NCBI GenBank assembly: GCA_002633025.1
Contig: NMRB01000038.1
Coordinates: 568,629-632,628 of the forward strand
Direction: 5' to 3'
Length of the DNA stretch: 64,000 nt
From: Notospermus geniculatus
Taxonomy: Eukaryota; Nemertea; Pilidiophora; Heteronemertea; Lineidae
Below the pieces are notes generated by a model. It was not told the origin of the DNA. It was given only the letters and a program-made list of their open reading frames with translations, and did not search any database. Shown here piece by piece: positions 21,181 through 32,652 of this stretch. Both the position numbers and the translations under genes were made by a program. Position 1 is the first letter of the stretch; every line of letters starts with the position of its first letter.

Positions 21181-22545
21181 GTAAATGATGGTAAATAGAC
21201 ATGGTCACCACCACGAAATTGCCCCTCACTACCCCCCCCCCCCGCCAAGTTTCAAGAATTCTCGCTCGTCGCTGTTAAGAGAAGAAGGGGCCTTGCTCCC
21301 CCATACCTTCAAGATATCTTTTCACAGACCAAAAAAATCCCTGTGGTCCGAAGACCAGCTCCTTCTGGAGCAGCTTCGCTGTAGAAGTACTTCCTTTGGA
21401 GGCAGGGCCTTTGCGTGTACTGCCACACGCCTGTGGAACAATTTACAACAAAATGTGAGAGAGAGAGTAGCTCAGATTCTTTCAAAAGCAGAGTATTAAC
21501 AAGAGGCCCATGGGCCTAGCGCTCAGCTGACATTTGCTGCCCCGGTTTGATAAGGCATGTCAGGGAGACTGCATGCAGTCTTACGAAGGTTCGTGAGTGA
21601 TGTCATATTTCGTTCACAAAATGTGCATGCATGGTTGGATGGGATTAAGTCTGCTAATTATGACAAGTCCTATACAGTTTTGCCAAGAATTAATCACATT
21701 TTATTTTGGAAAGCATACGGTTTGTATACATGTGTAAGAGAACAATTCTTTTGTGGCGAAGATTTCTGTTCTACAATTTCGACACTTCCCCAAATCAGAT
21801 TCCAGTTGTGTCTGCTGAAAGTGATTTCAAGACACTTCCTTGCATCCCTCTTTAGCAACAGCAGCATCAGCGAGGGGTACTTCAGCAACCAGGTCAACCT
21901 GAAATATAGTGAATAGAGTGGGAAGAGGTTATCAACTTAAATATTGCACATGACAGGCATAAAATCCTTGGTGAATCGACATACATGTCAGATACTTTAT
22001 TAAGAAGGCCCTTGGTTTGGAAGGCCAGGGGTTAATAGGAAGCATGCAACCTTACAGTCCTTGGTGTTAGAACCCTTGGGCGGTGGGAAGGGGTTAAATT
22101 TTAATGTTGCAAGATCGGCATACAATCCTTGGTGAATTCATATGTCAGACCACCCTTGGTTGCGAAATCACGGGGAAATGGGTTGATATACATGTAGCAT
22201 GAAACAATCCTTGGTGTTAGACCCCTTGGGTGGGAAGGGGTTAATACCACATACATGTAGGCCTTCATTCCTCGGTGGGCAATTGATAAAGACGTTATTA
22301 GACCCGATGGGATTAGCTGGGAAGCAGTTACTGGTATAGGCCCTAGGCCTGTCATACTGACTCCTGACTCATTTCACATGAATTAATCCATGGTGAATAG
22401 TGAGCTATAAAATCATCATTGCCATTCTTCTTTTGACATGCATGTACATCATGTAATTCTGTTTCTGCAACTCGTATTTTGGAATTATGCCGAGGACTAG
22501 AGGCGTCGCCAGACGCGTCTTCACGGCAAAATTCGCGGCAGGCCT
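20915..22545 (+). repeat. Downstream part of duplicated segment, copy 1
   Basis: This matches 24590-26785 (copy 2) collinearly. It includes exon 2 of the Gln/Pro-rich gene, a LINE fragment, the ACAAGAGGCCCATGGGCC repeat (21500) and several CCTTGGTGTTAGA-type tandem words at 22000-22260. Similarity stops near GGCAGGCCT at about 22543. Copy 2 carries an additional insertion at about 25812-26440. Confidence 0.75.
21245..21490 (+). pseudogene. LINE (CR1/L2/Jockey-like) reverse transcriptase C-terminal fragment, copy 1
   Basis: The frame encodes LLREEGALLP..., then LLLEQLRCRSTSFGGRAFAC, then ATRLWNNLQQNVRE. The (Y/F)G-G-R-A/S-F...A-x-R-L-W-N-x-L signature is the usual C-terminal end of non-LTR retrotransposon ORF2 proteins. 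It is 5'-truncated and duplicated with its flanks at 24920-25160. Confidence 0.8.
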
Positions 22546-23060
22546 GGAATTACGGAATTCCACGTCCTACACAACAATCTATAAAATAAAAAGTTTCCCC
22601 ATCAGGTCAACCAAGAAATTGTCACATGAAAATCATATTTTCTTGCATCGATTTTTCATCATATGGGGTAGAGTGGATATTCTGTCCAAATTTGGCTGAG
22701 ATTTCATAGTGGTTTTCGAGATTTGAGTGGAAGTTCATGGTCGTGCCAATTGGTCCTTCTTCGTTCTCTCGCTACGATAGACGACCACAGGCCTCTGACG
22801 TCATCGGATCAACCCACCCAGTGACAAGACTTCCGCCTCATTACCAATATCACTGTGAGAGCCCGGGTGCAGAGCAAGAATATGTCGCACAGGCAGCGAC
22901 TGTCTGACCAGGGGAGGTGCAAGGTTTACAAAGGTGCACAAATAACAGGGCCTAGGGAACAAGGAATAGGGAAAAACGACAGGAGAGAACACTCAATGGG
23001 GACTCGGGCTAAAAGGGTCGGTCTTACTTCAGATTTTGACAGTTCGTTCATTCGTTCATT
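22546..23060. other. Spacer between duplicated segments
   Basis: No gene recognised. 22945-23060 is dispersed repeat R. Confidence 0.45.
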
Positions 23061-23064
23061 CCTT

Positions 23065-23640
23065 CACATTATGCAATGACCTTGAAGGTCAGAGGTCAAG
23101 GTCAAGGTCAAACAGCAAAAAAATGCAAATCTTCTCAGAGTTACAGGGAAAAACTAATTAGAACCTCGCATTAACCATCTGCTATAGCTTTAATCAAGAA
23201 TGCTTGTTCCAGTTACGCAACAATTCTCAAGGCCAGAGGTCAAGGTCAGAGTCAACCGTCACAGGTAACATGATATAAATCAGAACCTGCTGATGGTGGA
23301 AGCCTAAAACCTTTACCTACACCTAGGTTATCAAGGATGACCTTTCAGATTACGCAATGACCTTGAAGGTCAGAGGTCAAGGTCAAGGTCGCACAGGTCT
23401 AAAATTCAGATCTGCTCCGAATTTCAGAAGAAACTAATTAGAAGCCTGCATTAACCATCTCGTATGTTTAGTCAAGGATGCCTGTTCCAGCTACGCAAAA
23501 CTTCTCAACGTCAGAGGAAAAGGTCACAGTGTACTAGCTCTAGATTAGCAACTTCATAACTGCAACTGGAACTTGGCATGTGGTAGATTGGCTACTCTCG
23601 TCACGATCGGAAACCATTGACATCGCTCCGATGTCCTGTT
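23065..23640. repeat. Partial AGGTCA repeat/Helentron-like element, copy 2 (right end)
   Basis: Two tandem units with TGACCTTGAAGGTCAGAGGT, followed by the same right terminus ATCGGAAACCATTGACATCG near 23608. It is collinear with the right end of the 14.3-17.0 kb element, so the duplication that copied the Gln/Pro-rich gene included this part. Confidence 0.8.
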
Positions 23641-23982
23641 CTTGTTTCAATGAATGAATTGTCATTTCTTGGTTAGATAAAGTGCCCCACAAAAGGGCTG
23701 AATTATCGTGCTATATTAAAGTAGCTATGTATGCATTTTACTGGCCGTCACGTCACCATGACGCCTCGATGACATCATTGAAAAATATGCTCTGTTGTGC
23801 ACGTGTCGTCGTGACGTCGGAGAGTTTCGGGGGACCTGAAACTCAGCACATGCGAATTCATATATAGCTAACCCCAAGAATGCAGTCAGGTTATTTGTAT
23901 AATTCATACAGCAGAGCAATGAGATGTGAAGTGCTGGTGGTCCGTTTGTAGTTGCCGCTTGAAAGAAATAAAGTATGATAAT

Positions 23983-24859
23983 ATGTCTCCCCTTTCAGCA
24001 CCAGGATCGAACCCGATGGATGTAGATAACAACCAACCACAGGGCCTAGGAGTGCCAGACCCTTTCCCACGAGAAGGAACTCCACCAATAGGTCAGCAGC
24101 CAGGGGTAAACCGTCAAGACGCTCAGAGCGTCACTCCACAGCAGCCACAGGGAGGATGGCAACCTGGATGGCAAACCACGTCACGCAAGGAAATGGCCAG
24201 TGTGCCCTCAATGAAACGCAGTGATTTTGAAGCTGGCTATGGTCAGAGAATGACTGGAGGTAAGCTAGACTGGGACGAGGTTTGGCCAAGTACATAATTA
24301 CACTTAATTCTGGTGACTGATATACATGTATTGTGTAAACGATAACAGCTTCTGCTGATACTGAGTATCAATCAATTGGTAAATCACAGTACTGTAATGT
24401 ACCGCAATAAACGTGACTCAACCAATTTTTGTTATCATTACACACAGGCGGAACTTCCATTTTATGAATAATTTCATATGCTTCGTCCGACTGAGATTCA
24501 TAATGACCGTCATTTATATGAATTCTGTACGTGGTTAATCTGCGACCCAATAGAACTATTTCGACAAGGTCCCAAATAGGCATTTCAAAGTTTGCTTTAG
24601 AAGATATTGGTCGTAAAAGGAGGCCTTGTCTTGTCACCACACTTACGGTAACTCACAGTAAAATTTGCTTTCCAGCAATGAACTTCGGCGAAGAATACGA
24701 ATGGAACAAGCGTAAACAGCAAACAGATCATATCTGGCCAAGTTCTGAAGAGAACGACCCACAGGAACATGTGGCTGATACGTACGCCCGTCCACTGCAT
24801 CATCGATACGTGCAAATACAGCAGCAACAGAAACTACAGAGGTCTTTGCAAGGTAAATG
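23983..24859 (+). CDS. Gln/Pro-rich small protein gene, copy 2 (uninterrupted)
   Basis: Exon 1 runs from the ATG near 23983 to 24259 (donor GGAG|GTAAGC). Exon 2 runs from the acceptor CTTTCCAG before 24678 to about 24851 (donor CAAG|GTAAAT). The product starts MSPLSAPGSNPMDVDN and continues through MTGAMNFGEEYEWNKRKQQT. Against copy 1 it differs by a net 3-bp change made of two compensating indels in exon 1, so only the residues between them differ. The intron is about 420 bp here because the foldback is absent. The function is unknown. A possible terminal exon (…YFSNQVNLKYSE then TAG, near 25496-25551) is in phase in this copy. Confidence 0.55.
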
Positions 24860-26785
24860 ATCGTAAATAGACATGGTCACCACCACGAAATTACCCCTCA
24901 CTACCCCCCCCCCGCCAAGTTTCAAGAATTCTCGCCCTTCGCTGTTAAGAGAAGAAGGGGCCTTGCTCCCCCACACCTTCAAGATATCTTTTAACAGTCC
25001 AAAAAGATCCCTGTGGTCCAAAGACCAGCTCCTTCTGGAGCAGCTTCGCTGTAGAAGTACTTTGAAGGCAGGGCCTTTGCGTGTACTGCCACTCGCCTGT
25101 GGAAAAATTTACCACAAAATGTGAGAGAGTAGCTCAGATTCTTTCAAAAGCAGAGTATTAACAAGAGGCCCATGGGCCTAGCGCTCAGCTGACATTTGCT
25201 GCCCCGGTTTGATAAGGCATGTCAGGGAGACTGCATGCAGTCTTAGGAAGGTTCGTGAGTGATGCCATATTTCATTCACAAAATGTGCATGCATAGTTGG
25301 ATGGTAGTTATGACAAGTCCTATACAGTTTCGCCAAGAATTAATCACATTTTTTTTGGAAAGCATACGGTTTGTAAGAGAACAATTCTTTTGTGGCGAAG
25401 ATTTCTGTTCTACAATTTCGACACTTCCCCAATTCGGATTCCAGTTGCGTCGGCTGAAAGTGAGTTCAAGACACTTCCTTCCATCCCTCTTTAGCAACAG
25501 CAGCATTCAGAGAGGGGTACTTCAGCAACCAGGTCAACCTGAAATATAGTGAATAGAGTGGGAAGAGGTTGTCAACTTAAATATTGCACATGACAGGCAT
25601 AAAATCCTTGGTGAATCGAGATACATGTCAGATACTTTATTAAGACGGCCCTTGGTTTGGAAGGGGTTAATAGGAAGCATGCTACCTTACAGACCTTGGT
25701 ATTAGAACCCTTGGGCGGTGGGAAGGGGTTAAATTTTAATGTTGCAAGATCGGCATACAATCCTGGTGAATTCATATGTCAGACCACCCTTGGTTGCGAA
25801 ATCACGAAATCACGGGGAAATAGGGACTTTCGGCAAGGCTCCGTATCGTCGATCCGTATCACGTATGACGCATCGAGCTAATGCATTTTCTATTACAGTC
25901 ATACGTCATACGTGATACGGGATGACCATGATATTCGCGTATTCGCGTATACTCAGACTCGCAATTTTGACCCTTTTTACCTATTTTGATCCTTAAGTAC
26001 CTTGGGCCAAAGTAACCATGTCAAGATGGGTATCAAAATGAAGGTCTTACTTAGCTGAGTGTAACTGAGCAAGTTTCATTGGCTGAAGTTGCCCCTGAAG
26101 CCAATGGCAAGGGGTCAAAGTTTGATTTTTCCCTTTTTTGACCCCTTCTGTAGGGGCTCACGGGCCAAATCTGACTTTGGGGCACATATTTTCTTGAAGT
26201 ACACTCACAGACCTATATTTTGACACCACTATTGATATGATCTGATGATATCATATTTTTGACCCCTTTTTATTTCCAGTACCCTAACTTAAGGGGTTAA
26301 TTTCTCACTTGCTGCCGGGTTTGAGAAAGTCTACCCAAGATATTCTGATAATGTGGATCCTCCCCTCTCAAAAACAGTAGAGTAACTTAGGGTACATCTT
26401 ATGCACACGGGAACCCCCCTAGCCCATGGACTATTAATATAGCATGAGACAATCTTTGGTATTAGACCCCTTGGGTGGGAAGGGGTTAATACCACATGTA
26501 GGCCTTCATTCCTCGGTGGGCAATTGATAAAGACGTTATTAGACCCGATGGGATTGGGTGGAAAGCAGTTACCGTATAGGCCCTAGGCCTATCATACTGA
26601 CTCCTGACTCCTTTCACATGAATATTAATCCATGGTGAATAGGGAGCTATAAAATCATCATTGCCATTCTACTTTTGACATGCATGGACATCATGTAATT
26701 CTGTTTCTGCAACTCGTATTTTGGAATCATGCCGAGGACTTGAGGCGTCGCCAGACTCGTCTTCCCGGCAAAATGCGCGGCAGGC
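24590..26785 (+). repeat. Downstream part of duplicated segment, copy 2
   Basis: Collinear with 20915-22545. It contains an extra insertion of about 630 bp (about 25812-26440), which includes a near-inverted pair CGTATCACGTATGACGCATC / CATACGTCATACGTGATACG at 25853-25920. Confidence 0.75.
24920..25165 (+). pseudogene. LINE reverse transcriptase C-terminal fragment, copy 2
   Basis: The same REEGALLP...LLLEQLRCRST region as copy 1, but a deletion after RCRST shifts the frame, so it is more decayed. Confidence 0.75.
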
Positions 26786-27215
26786 CTCCCAATGCCAGGG
26801 TCATTATTGGTAATAATCGCCAGTAATTACCTACTTAGAATGAAAAAATATCTTACCTAGCGTCTCATTGTTTAGTTGTGCTGTACTCCTTCGAAGTAGG
26901 CGATTGAACTGCTGAATGCAGACTCCTGGCCTCAGCTGTGAATTCCAATGATGATGACGTCAGACACTGGCAAATCATACGCTGGCGCAGAAGGCGCGGA
27001 AATTCAAATACCCCTGTTTTTTTTTATTTTGTTGAATAGCGCCCCCTGGTGAACAGATCTAGTATTAACTTCCCTTTGAACTGATGTAGAAAATATCAAC
27101 CTATCTATCCCATCACTTTTTGTCGACATATTTATCATAGCGGGTGAGATATCGCGATATTTCATTTTTCACAAAACGCCCCCTGGTGCGCCTAATATAG
27201 GTCAAATTGCGCTCA
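26786..27215. other. No gene recognised
   Basis: Contains two GCGCCCCCTGGTG-type words (27040 and 27178), AT-rich stretches and no supported exon. Confidence 0.4.
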
Positions 27216-28493
27216 TTTTTTAGCTCGCTTGGCCGCAAGGCCCAGCGGGGCTTAAGCTGTGGTTGGGGTCATTGAGTGGTGGTCTGTCGTGCGTCAGTCC
27301 GTACAGCGGTCCGTACGACGGTACGGCGTCACGTCCGTGAACTTTTGGCTTGTTATCGCTCTAGCGCCTTTATTTTTCGACGATTCGTTTTGGTCTTTGG
27401 TGGATGTGTACATGTATATGGGCCTAAGATCTAGGTCGAGTTCGATTTTGAGCACGGTTGAATTCCTAGTTTCGTGAAAATCTTCAAAGGGCTATATTTT
27501 GATAATGGAGTGAGTTGTTGTGTTGAAACCTTGTACAAATATACCTCTACATTATAGCAACCTACAGACTGCATTTCGGTGAAATCTGATTCTTGACATT
27601 GTCACTAGGGGGCCAAAACCAAAATCATCTAAAGTGCTATTTCTCCCTAAGTAGGGGACGGATCTTCATGTAATTTTGATCATGGGTATATCTAATGAGG
27701 ATACATAACATAGTGCCCCAGTTTTTAATTTGACATTCTTTTCAAGGTCACAGAGGAGGTCAAAGTTGTATAAAAGTAACGAACCTGCTGCAGTTCGTCA
27801 TTATTGCACTGAGCAACTTCATATCTTGCACGAATGTATATTAGAGGGTACCTTCAAAAATACCAAGTTTCGGCCTGATTGGACATCCAATATGGCCTCC
27901 AGGTGGCGTAAGCTGAAATCATCTAAGTGCTATAACTTGGGAACGGCTTGACCAAGAGTGCTCAAACTTGATATTTAGCTCCCTTTAGATGACCTTTAAG
28001 TGTGTATCAAATTTCCACTTGGTTTGACTTGCCGTATGGCCACCAGGTGGCGTAACATGAAAATCATCAAGGTGCTATACCTCAGGAATGACTTGACACA
28101 GAGCGCTCAAATGTGCTATGTGGCTCCCTCTAGATAACCTTTACGTGCATGTGAAGTTTCGGCCTGATTGGACATCCAATATGGTCATCATGGCATGTTT
28201 GTACTTAAGATATGGCTTTAAGTGGGATTGCTGATGATTTCTACCAGAACCACTGTGGTGTCAAGCCAAGCGGGCACAGAGCCATTGGCACTATTTTTTG
28301 TTTCCGAGGAGAGTTCACCCAGGGCTACCTTCAGATGCAATTTTGCGTCTCTAGCTATTACGGTTACAAAACGTCGGGCATAGTTGGACAGATGGAGTGA
28401 TGGACTGCTGGACTGACAGACTGACGCCACTGAATAGCCACTGAATACCTATTTGACTAGCTCCGCTGACCTTTGGTCAGCCTAGCTAAAAAA
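27216..28493. mobile_element. Inverted-end repeat element (TTTTTTAGCT termini)
   Basis: The left end TTTTTTAGCTCGCTTGGCC and the right end GGTCAGCCTAGCTAAAAAA are inverted. The interior contains GGCCTGATTGGACATCCAAT twice (27872 and 28162) and GGTGGCGTAA words, giving a weak tandem structure of about 150-300 bp. The short open frames inside lack domains. Confidence 0.55.
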
Positions 28494-28821
28494 CATTTCT
28501 GTTTTCAACTCTCTGTGAGGTATCCATGACTGATGTCTCAGACTGTGTCTCTGATCACTATGTGGATATAGGCACCTTAAATCTCACATGATAGATTGAT
28601 TGGTTGATTGACTTCATCCAAGGGTGAATACGTTGACGTACACCAGAGTATAGTTCCAAGGTCAGCTCGTTATTCTGAGATGACCACACGAAAGATGGGA
28701 CGTTTGTGAATAGCCAGGGACCGGGGCAAAGTGGCGATAGGCTGCTGCAGCCTTACGCCCTTCTGAGGGCGACAGGGTATACAGACATATATTTACGTCG
28801 TGGCCCATACCCCAAAGGCCC
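28494..28821. other. No gene recognised
   Basis: Simple non-coding sequence. ATTGATTGGTTGATTGAC at about 28590 is a short microsatellite-like run. Confidence 0.4.
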
Positions 28822-29048
28822 TGTTTACTTTTGAGTCAAGTCTCCCGTTTGTGATCTGTGGGAAAACGACTGCTTTCATTCAAATGAAGGTTGGATGTTT
28901 TTTTTTTATTAAAAAGTAAAACAAGGTACAAAAACTTGTCAAACTGAGATTTGAACCCACATCCCAGGACTTGGACCTCTCATTTGAATTAGAAGAGCAG
29001 TCGCTTTCCGACAGATCACAAATGTGACGCTTGACTCGAAAGTAAACA
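28822..29048. repeat. Foldback repeat with tRNA-like segment
   Basis: TGTTTACTTTTGAGTCAAG, then TTTGTGATCTGT, at the left mirrors ACAGATCACAAATGTGACGC, then TTGACTCGAAAGTAAACA, at the right. Between them the minus strand contains GGGTTCAAATCTCA, a B-box-like word, so a tRNA-derived piece may sit inside. Confidence 0.6.
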
Positions 29049-30180
29049 AACCCTTTCAACGAAGTTTTGCAGTGACTTAAAGGGGCCTGAGCGCCGTTGC
29101 CCCAGGTGGGACAGAAAATCGGGACTGTCTGGAAACAAATCCGACGTGATATTGACATTACATGCCATTTGTCATCCAGAGTTATCGGGACCACCAGACG
29201 ATGGCCCATGATAATTCTGTTGATGATTATGAGTATTGAAATAAGGGAAGGAGGCAAGAAATGTATTATTTACGTTATTTTATTACTAAAAGGAAAAACG
29301 CTGTATTGAATGAATTGCAAAATAGCTGTCGCTGCAGTGCAGCTTTTGTCTGTAATCACAACTCGCTGCCGTCCAAAGGAACTTTTGTACAGAAGTACAA
29401 AGTTTCTTTGTACGCCAGCGAGATGCGATTAATACAGACAACCGCTGCTATTTAATCCTCGCAGTAGACGTTGGCAAGTGTGTCATTTTCATGTGTTTAT
29501 AATTATTTCCACTGTGTGCCACTTCTGTTCTGACATGTCTGACCCTGCTGATCAGGGATGCTAAAGTTCTACCAATTTGTTAAATCATGCCAAGCTTGAG
29601 AGATTGGCTGACTTGGCATGACGTCACTGATATTGTTCACGTCATAGAAATGTGAGTTCTGTGCATTCTCCAGGGCGAAGAGCGGTGGTACTGGAGAGTG
29701 TACACAACTTTCGTGACGTTGCATTTCGTGTGTATCGATTTTTCATCACTTTTTTCACAAATATTCCAACTTTTTTTCTCAGAACAACGTCGCCGATCCT
29801 ATTCTATGAAAATGAAGTTTGTTTTGACTGCAAACAATACACATAAAGGAGCTCCTTTTGTTGATTTCTGGGCCTCAATCAGTTCCAATGCCTCCAGCAT
29901 AATCATGCGTTTAGGACTAAAGCCACGTGACCTCACGATCCGCAATAGACCTCGAATGACATATGCCGCCTAGCGGCGGGTCCCGGGATCACTGCGTCCA
30001 GTAGGAGTCAATGTTTTGTTTACCTTGCGCAGTAACAACTAAATTTCGCCGACTGAGCCTGTTTACATTTCTCCGATTGGTCGAAAGCCGGTCACCTGAC
30101 TCAATATGCTATATGCTAATCCACTGTATATGGCGGGAGTTTAGAATACTAAGCATGACGAATTTGAACCGGAGTTTTCC
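29049..30180. other. No gene recognised
   Basis: Several short open frames, none with domains or consistent splice sites. AATGACGTCACTG-like CRE words appear near 29620. Confidence 0.4.
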
Positions 30181-30183
30181 ATA

Positions 30184-30262
30184 ACACGCGCCGTAGCGCG
30201 GTTGGTAAATCCGTGGACTACGGATCCAAAGGGCGTGGGTTCGAATCCGGTCGAGGTGCAAT
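30184..30262 (+). repeat. tRNA-like sequence (tRNA pseudogene or SINE head)
   Basis: A-box-like TAGCGCGGTTGGTAA and a perfect B-box GGTTCGAATCC are spaced as in a tRNA, with a possible anticodon stem TCCGT/ACGGA. The T-stem and acceptor stem pair poorly (GCG at the 5' side against AGGTGC at the 3' side), so a functional tRNA is unlikely. No SINE body like those at 1.1 or 2.0 kb follows. Confidence 0.6.
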
Positions 30263-31093
30263 AAAATTCATTTTCTTCACATTAAATCCTCAATTTTCAA
30301 TCAGATTGCTTTCAGTCATAAAAGGGCATGTTCATTCTCATTTGAGACCAAGATTTGTGATCCTTGGGAAAACTAGAAAAGCTATGAATTTGAGAGTTGC
30401 AGGGATGATTCTATGGTGAAAATGATCAATATTGGATCAATTGTTAAGTCAATCATAAGTCATTATCTAGAACAAAAGGCTAATCAATGTGATGAGGCCT
30501 CGCAAAAATGCCATAAAGTCTAAATGTTACTTCAGAAATGGGTTGTGCTGCTCATTAGAGGTCCTGATCATGCAAGATTTTTCATCATAATTAACAAGAA
30601 CACCCCAAAAAATGAGAGAGTGAGCTATAAATAACCTAGCCCTACTAAAAATAGTGATTCATAACATGAGGTGACTTATGTCATGGCTCTTTTTCTTTGA
30701 CAATAGGATCGAACTATTTTTTTCACGGAGGGGTTATGGTTTGCTTCAAGAAGGCCCTACATTGAATGGTGGCTATTGTACTGAAGTGTTGGTGGTTAGG
30801 CTTGAATGAAAAGGCAATTGATTCCTATTATGCACTGTATATACCATAGGCATTCATTCTAAGTGAACACAAAGGGCCCCTGGACAGGGCCCAACACCAA
30901 ACTGATTGAACAAACTGATTGAATGTACTGATTGGGGCAGGGAATGTTACATTTTGATATGAATCCCCCCCCCCCCCCNNNNCCCCCCCCCCCCGGAAAA
31001 CCCAACAATGCTATCTTACAATATATTTTGCTGATAAACCTAACCTGCTTCTGAAATTGATACATCATTATTCATTACACAAATTGAACCTTT
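30263..31093. other. No gene recognised; assembly gap in poly-C
   Basis: 30967-30995 is poly-C broken by four Ns (30979-30982). The remainder shows no supported exon. Confidence 0.5.
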
Positions 31094-31265
31094 AGTAGAA
31101 AACTATCCCGTGATTAATTGTAGTTCCTCTAGATAGGACCAGATGGTGTCACTTAGTGTTTTTTTTGTCTTATATTGGTGGTATTCTTGATTAAAACAAT
31201 ATTTTTGTGGCGCCACCTAGCCGTATCTAAAGGAACTGTTATGAATTATGGGACAATTTTCTACT
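31094..31265. mobile_element. 172-bp palindromic MITE
   Basis: AGTAGAAAACTATCCCGTGA at the left pairs with the right-end ATTATGGGACAATTTTCTACT region over about 42 bases with mismatches. It is non-coding. Confidence 0.75.
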
Positions 31266-31545
31266 CAGTGTTGGGATGATACAGGTTGTCCTACCTTATC
31301 AGCCTGCTGGTATTCCACCATTCACTCAATAAAAAACAACTGTAGTCACATAGTAATCCAAGAGCAGAATTATCAGTTCTAAATCCACATCTCCAATAAT
31401 CCACATGAAACCAAGGTTATCAATCAGTTTTTTACATCTTCTTAAATCCAAATTGCAAGTCACAAGCGGGCAAACAGTCATGACAGCAGAGAATACAGGG
31501 TCTATGCCAAGAACAGAATGTTGATCGTAAACCGTTCCCCCTGAA

Positions 31546-31580
31546 GTGACTTGATGTTTTCCTTGAAAACATCAAGTCAC
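31546..31580. repeat. Perfect 16-bp hairpin, 3-nt loop
   Basis: GTGACTTGATGTTTTC, CTT, GAAAACATCAAGTCAC. It could act as a terminator-like or cruciform structure. It is too short for a conventional pre-miRNA. Confidence 0.8.
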
Positions 31581-31862
31581 CCAAAACACCTTTATCAGGA
31601 ATAGGCAAGAAATGACATTATGCAACCATAACACAATGTATAGGCCTATGGCACCTCCAACCCCCACCTAGAGAATAGACTGGTCCTACATTGAGCAACA
31701 AAAACTGATTCCTCTGTCAGTTGCTGGTCATTGAAATGACCCAACATTATATTTTTAGGTCAGGGTGATCACGAACAGCCTGATTTGACAATCCCTAAGA
31801 TGAGAGTGAACATGCCCTTTAAATGAGCGGGTGTCTGCGGGTGCTGGCGAAACTAAATTAGT

Positions 31863-32316
31863 TTATGCTCAGTTCACACGATCCAATTTTTCTGTCAAAC
31901 TTTTTAATCAAACTTTTTGGTCAAATTTTTCAATTCGACCCTCTCAATCCACACGGTGGATTTTTTTATCAGTCTTTCCGAATTTTGAGTCAAGGAGAGG
32001 CGCACTATAGATGACATAATCATAATCAAATAGTCCGAATGCCGTGAAAATGACATCTGCTATTCGTAACAAAAGGTCTGGTCATCGAGATCAAGGTGTT
32101 AATCGGACAATAAAAATATCTCCCCGTGCCACACGGTATGATTTGTAATTATTTGGTCAAATCGTAGGAGAAAAATAGGACAGGCTCTATCCAAAACGAT
32201 TATGGATTTTGAAATTTGGTTGGTCAAATTTGTGAATTTTCCCCGTGCTACACGATAAAATTTTTTGTTCAAACTTTTTTGGTCAAATAAAATTGGACCG
32301 TGTGGCTCGGGCATAA
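31863..32316. mobile_element. MITE with TTATGCYCRGYYCACACG termini
   Basis: TTATGCTCAGTTCACACGAT is mirrored by CGTGTGGCTCGGGCATAA. The interior has a second inverted pair around CCACACGGTGGA and repeats of TTTTTGGTCAAA. No ORF of note. Confidence 0.75.
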
Positions 32317-32344
32317 CAAACATCGAGCGTCGGAAACACAATAC

Positions 32345-32466
32345 TAGAGAGCTTCTGCAAGAGCCCGGTTAGGCTCTACGACGACGTTTATCTATTGTGT
32401 GAGTGCACCCAAACAATAGATAAACGTAGTCGTATGGCCTAACCGGGCTCTTGCAGAAGCTCTCTA
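32345..32466. mobile_element. 122-bp palindromic MITE, copy 1 of a tandem pair
   Basis: TAGAGAGCTTCTGCAAGAGC pairs with the complement at 32447-32466, continuing along almost the whole length around a central GAGTGCAC loop. TA lies at the borders. An adjacent second copy follows after one base. Confidence 0.9.
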
Positions 32467-32467
32467 A

Positions 32468-32591
32468 TAGTGAGCTTCTGCAGGCGCTCGGTTAGGCCAT
32501 ACCACTTCGTTTATCTATTGTTTGAGTGCACTCACACAATAGATAATAACGTCGTCGTAGAGCCTAACCGGGCGCTTGCAGAAGCTCACTA
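32468..32591. mobile_element. 124-bp palindromic MITE, copy 2 of a tandem pair
   Basis: TAGTGAGCTTCTGCAGGCGC pairs with GCGCTTGCAGAAGCTCACTA. It has the same internal TTTATCTATTGT/ACAATAGATAA arms as copy 1 but diverges in the arms, so it is a separate insertion into, or next to, copy 1. It ends about 60 bp before an acceptor of the following gene. Confidence 0.9.
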
Positions 32592-32652
32592 ATAACAAAA
32601 AGCAACGACCCTCTGGCCCCTTTAACCATAAAGACCCTTCTCTATTTTGCAG

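Noticed and set aside
30184-30262. Functional tRNA gene
   Set aside because: A and B boxes are good but acceptor and T stems do not pair well.
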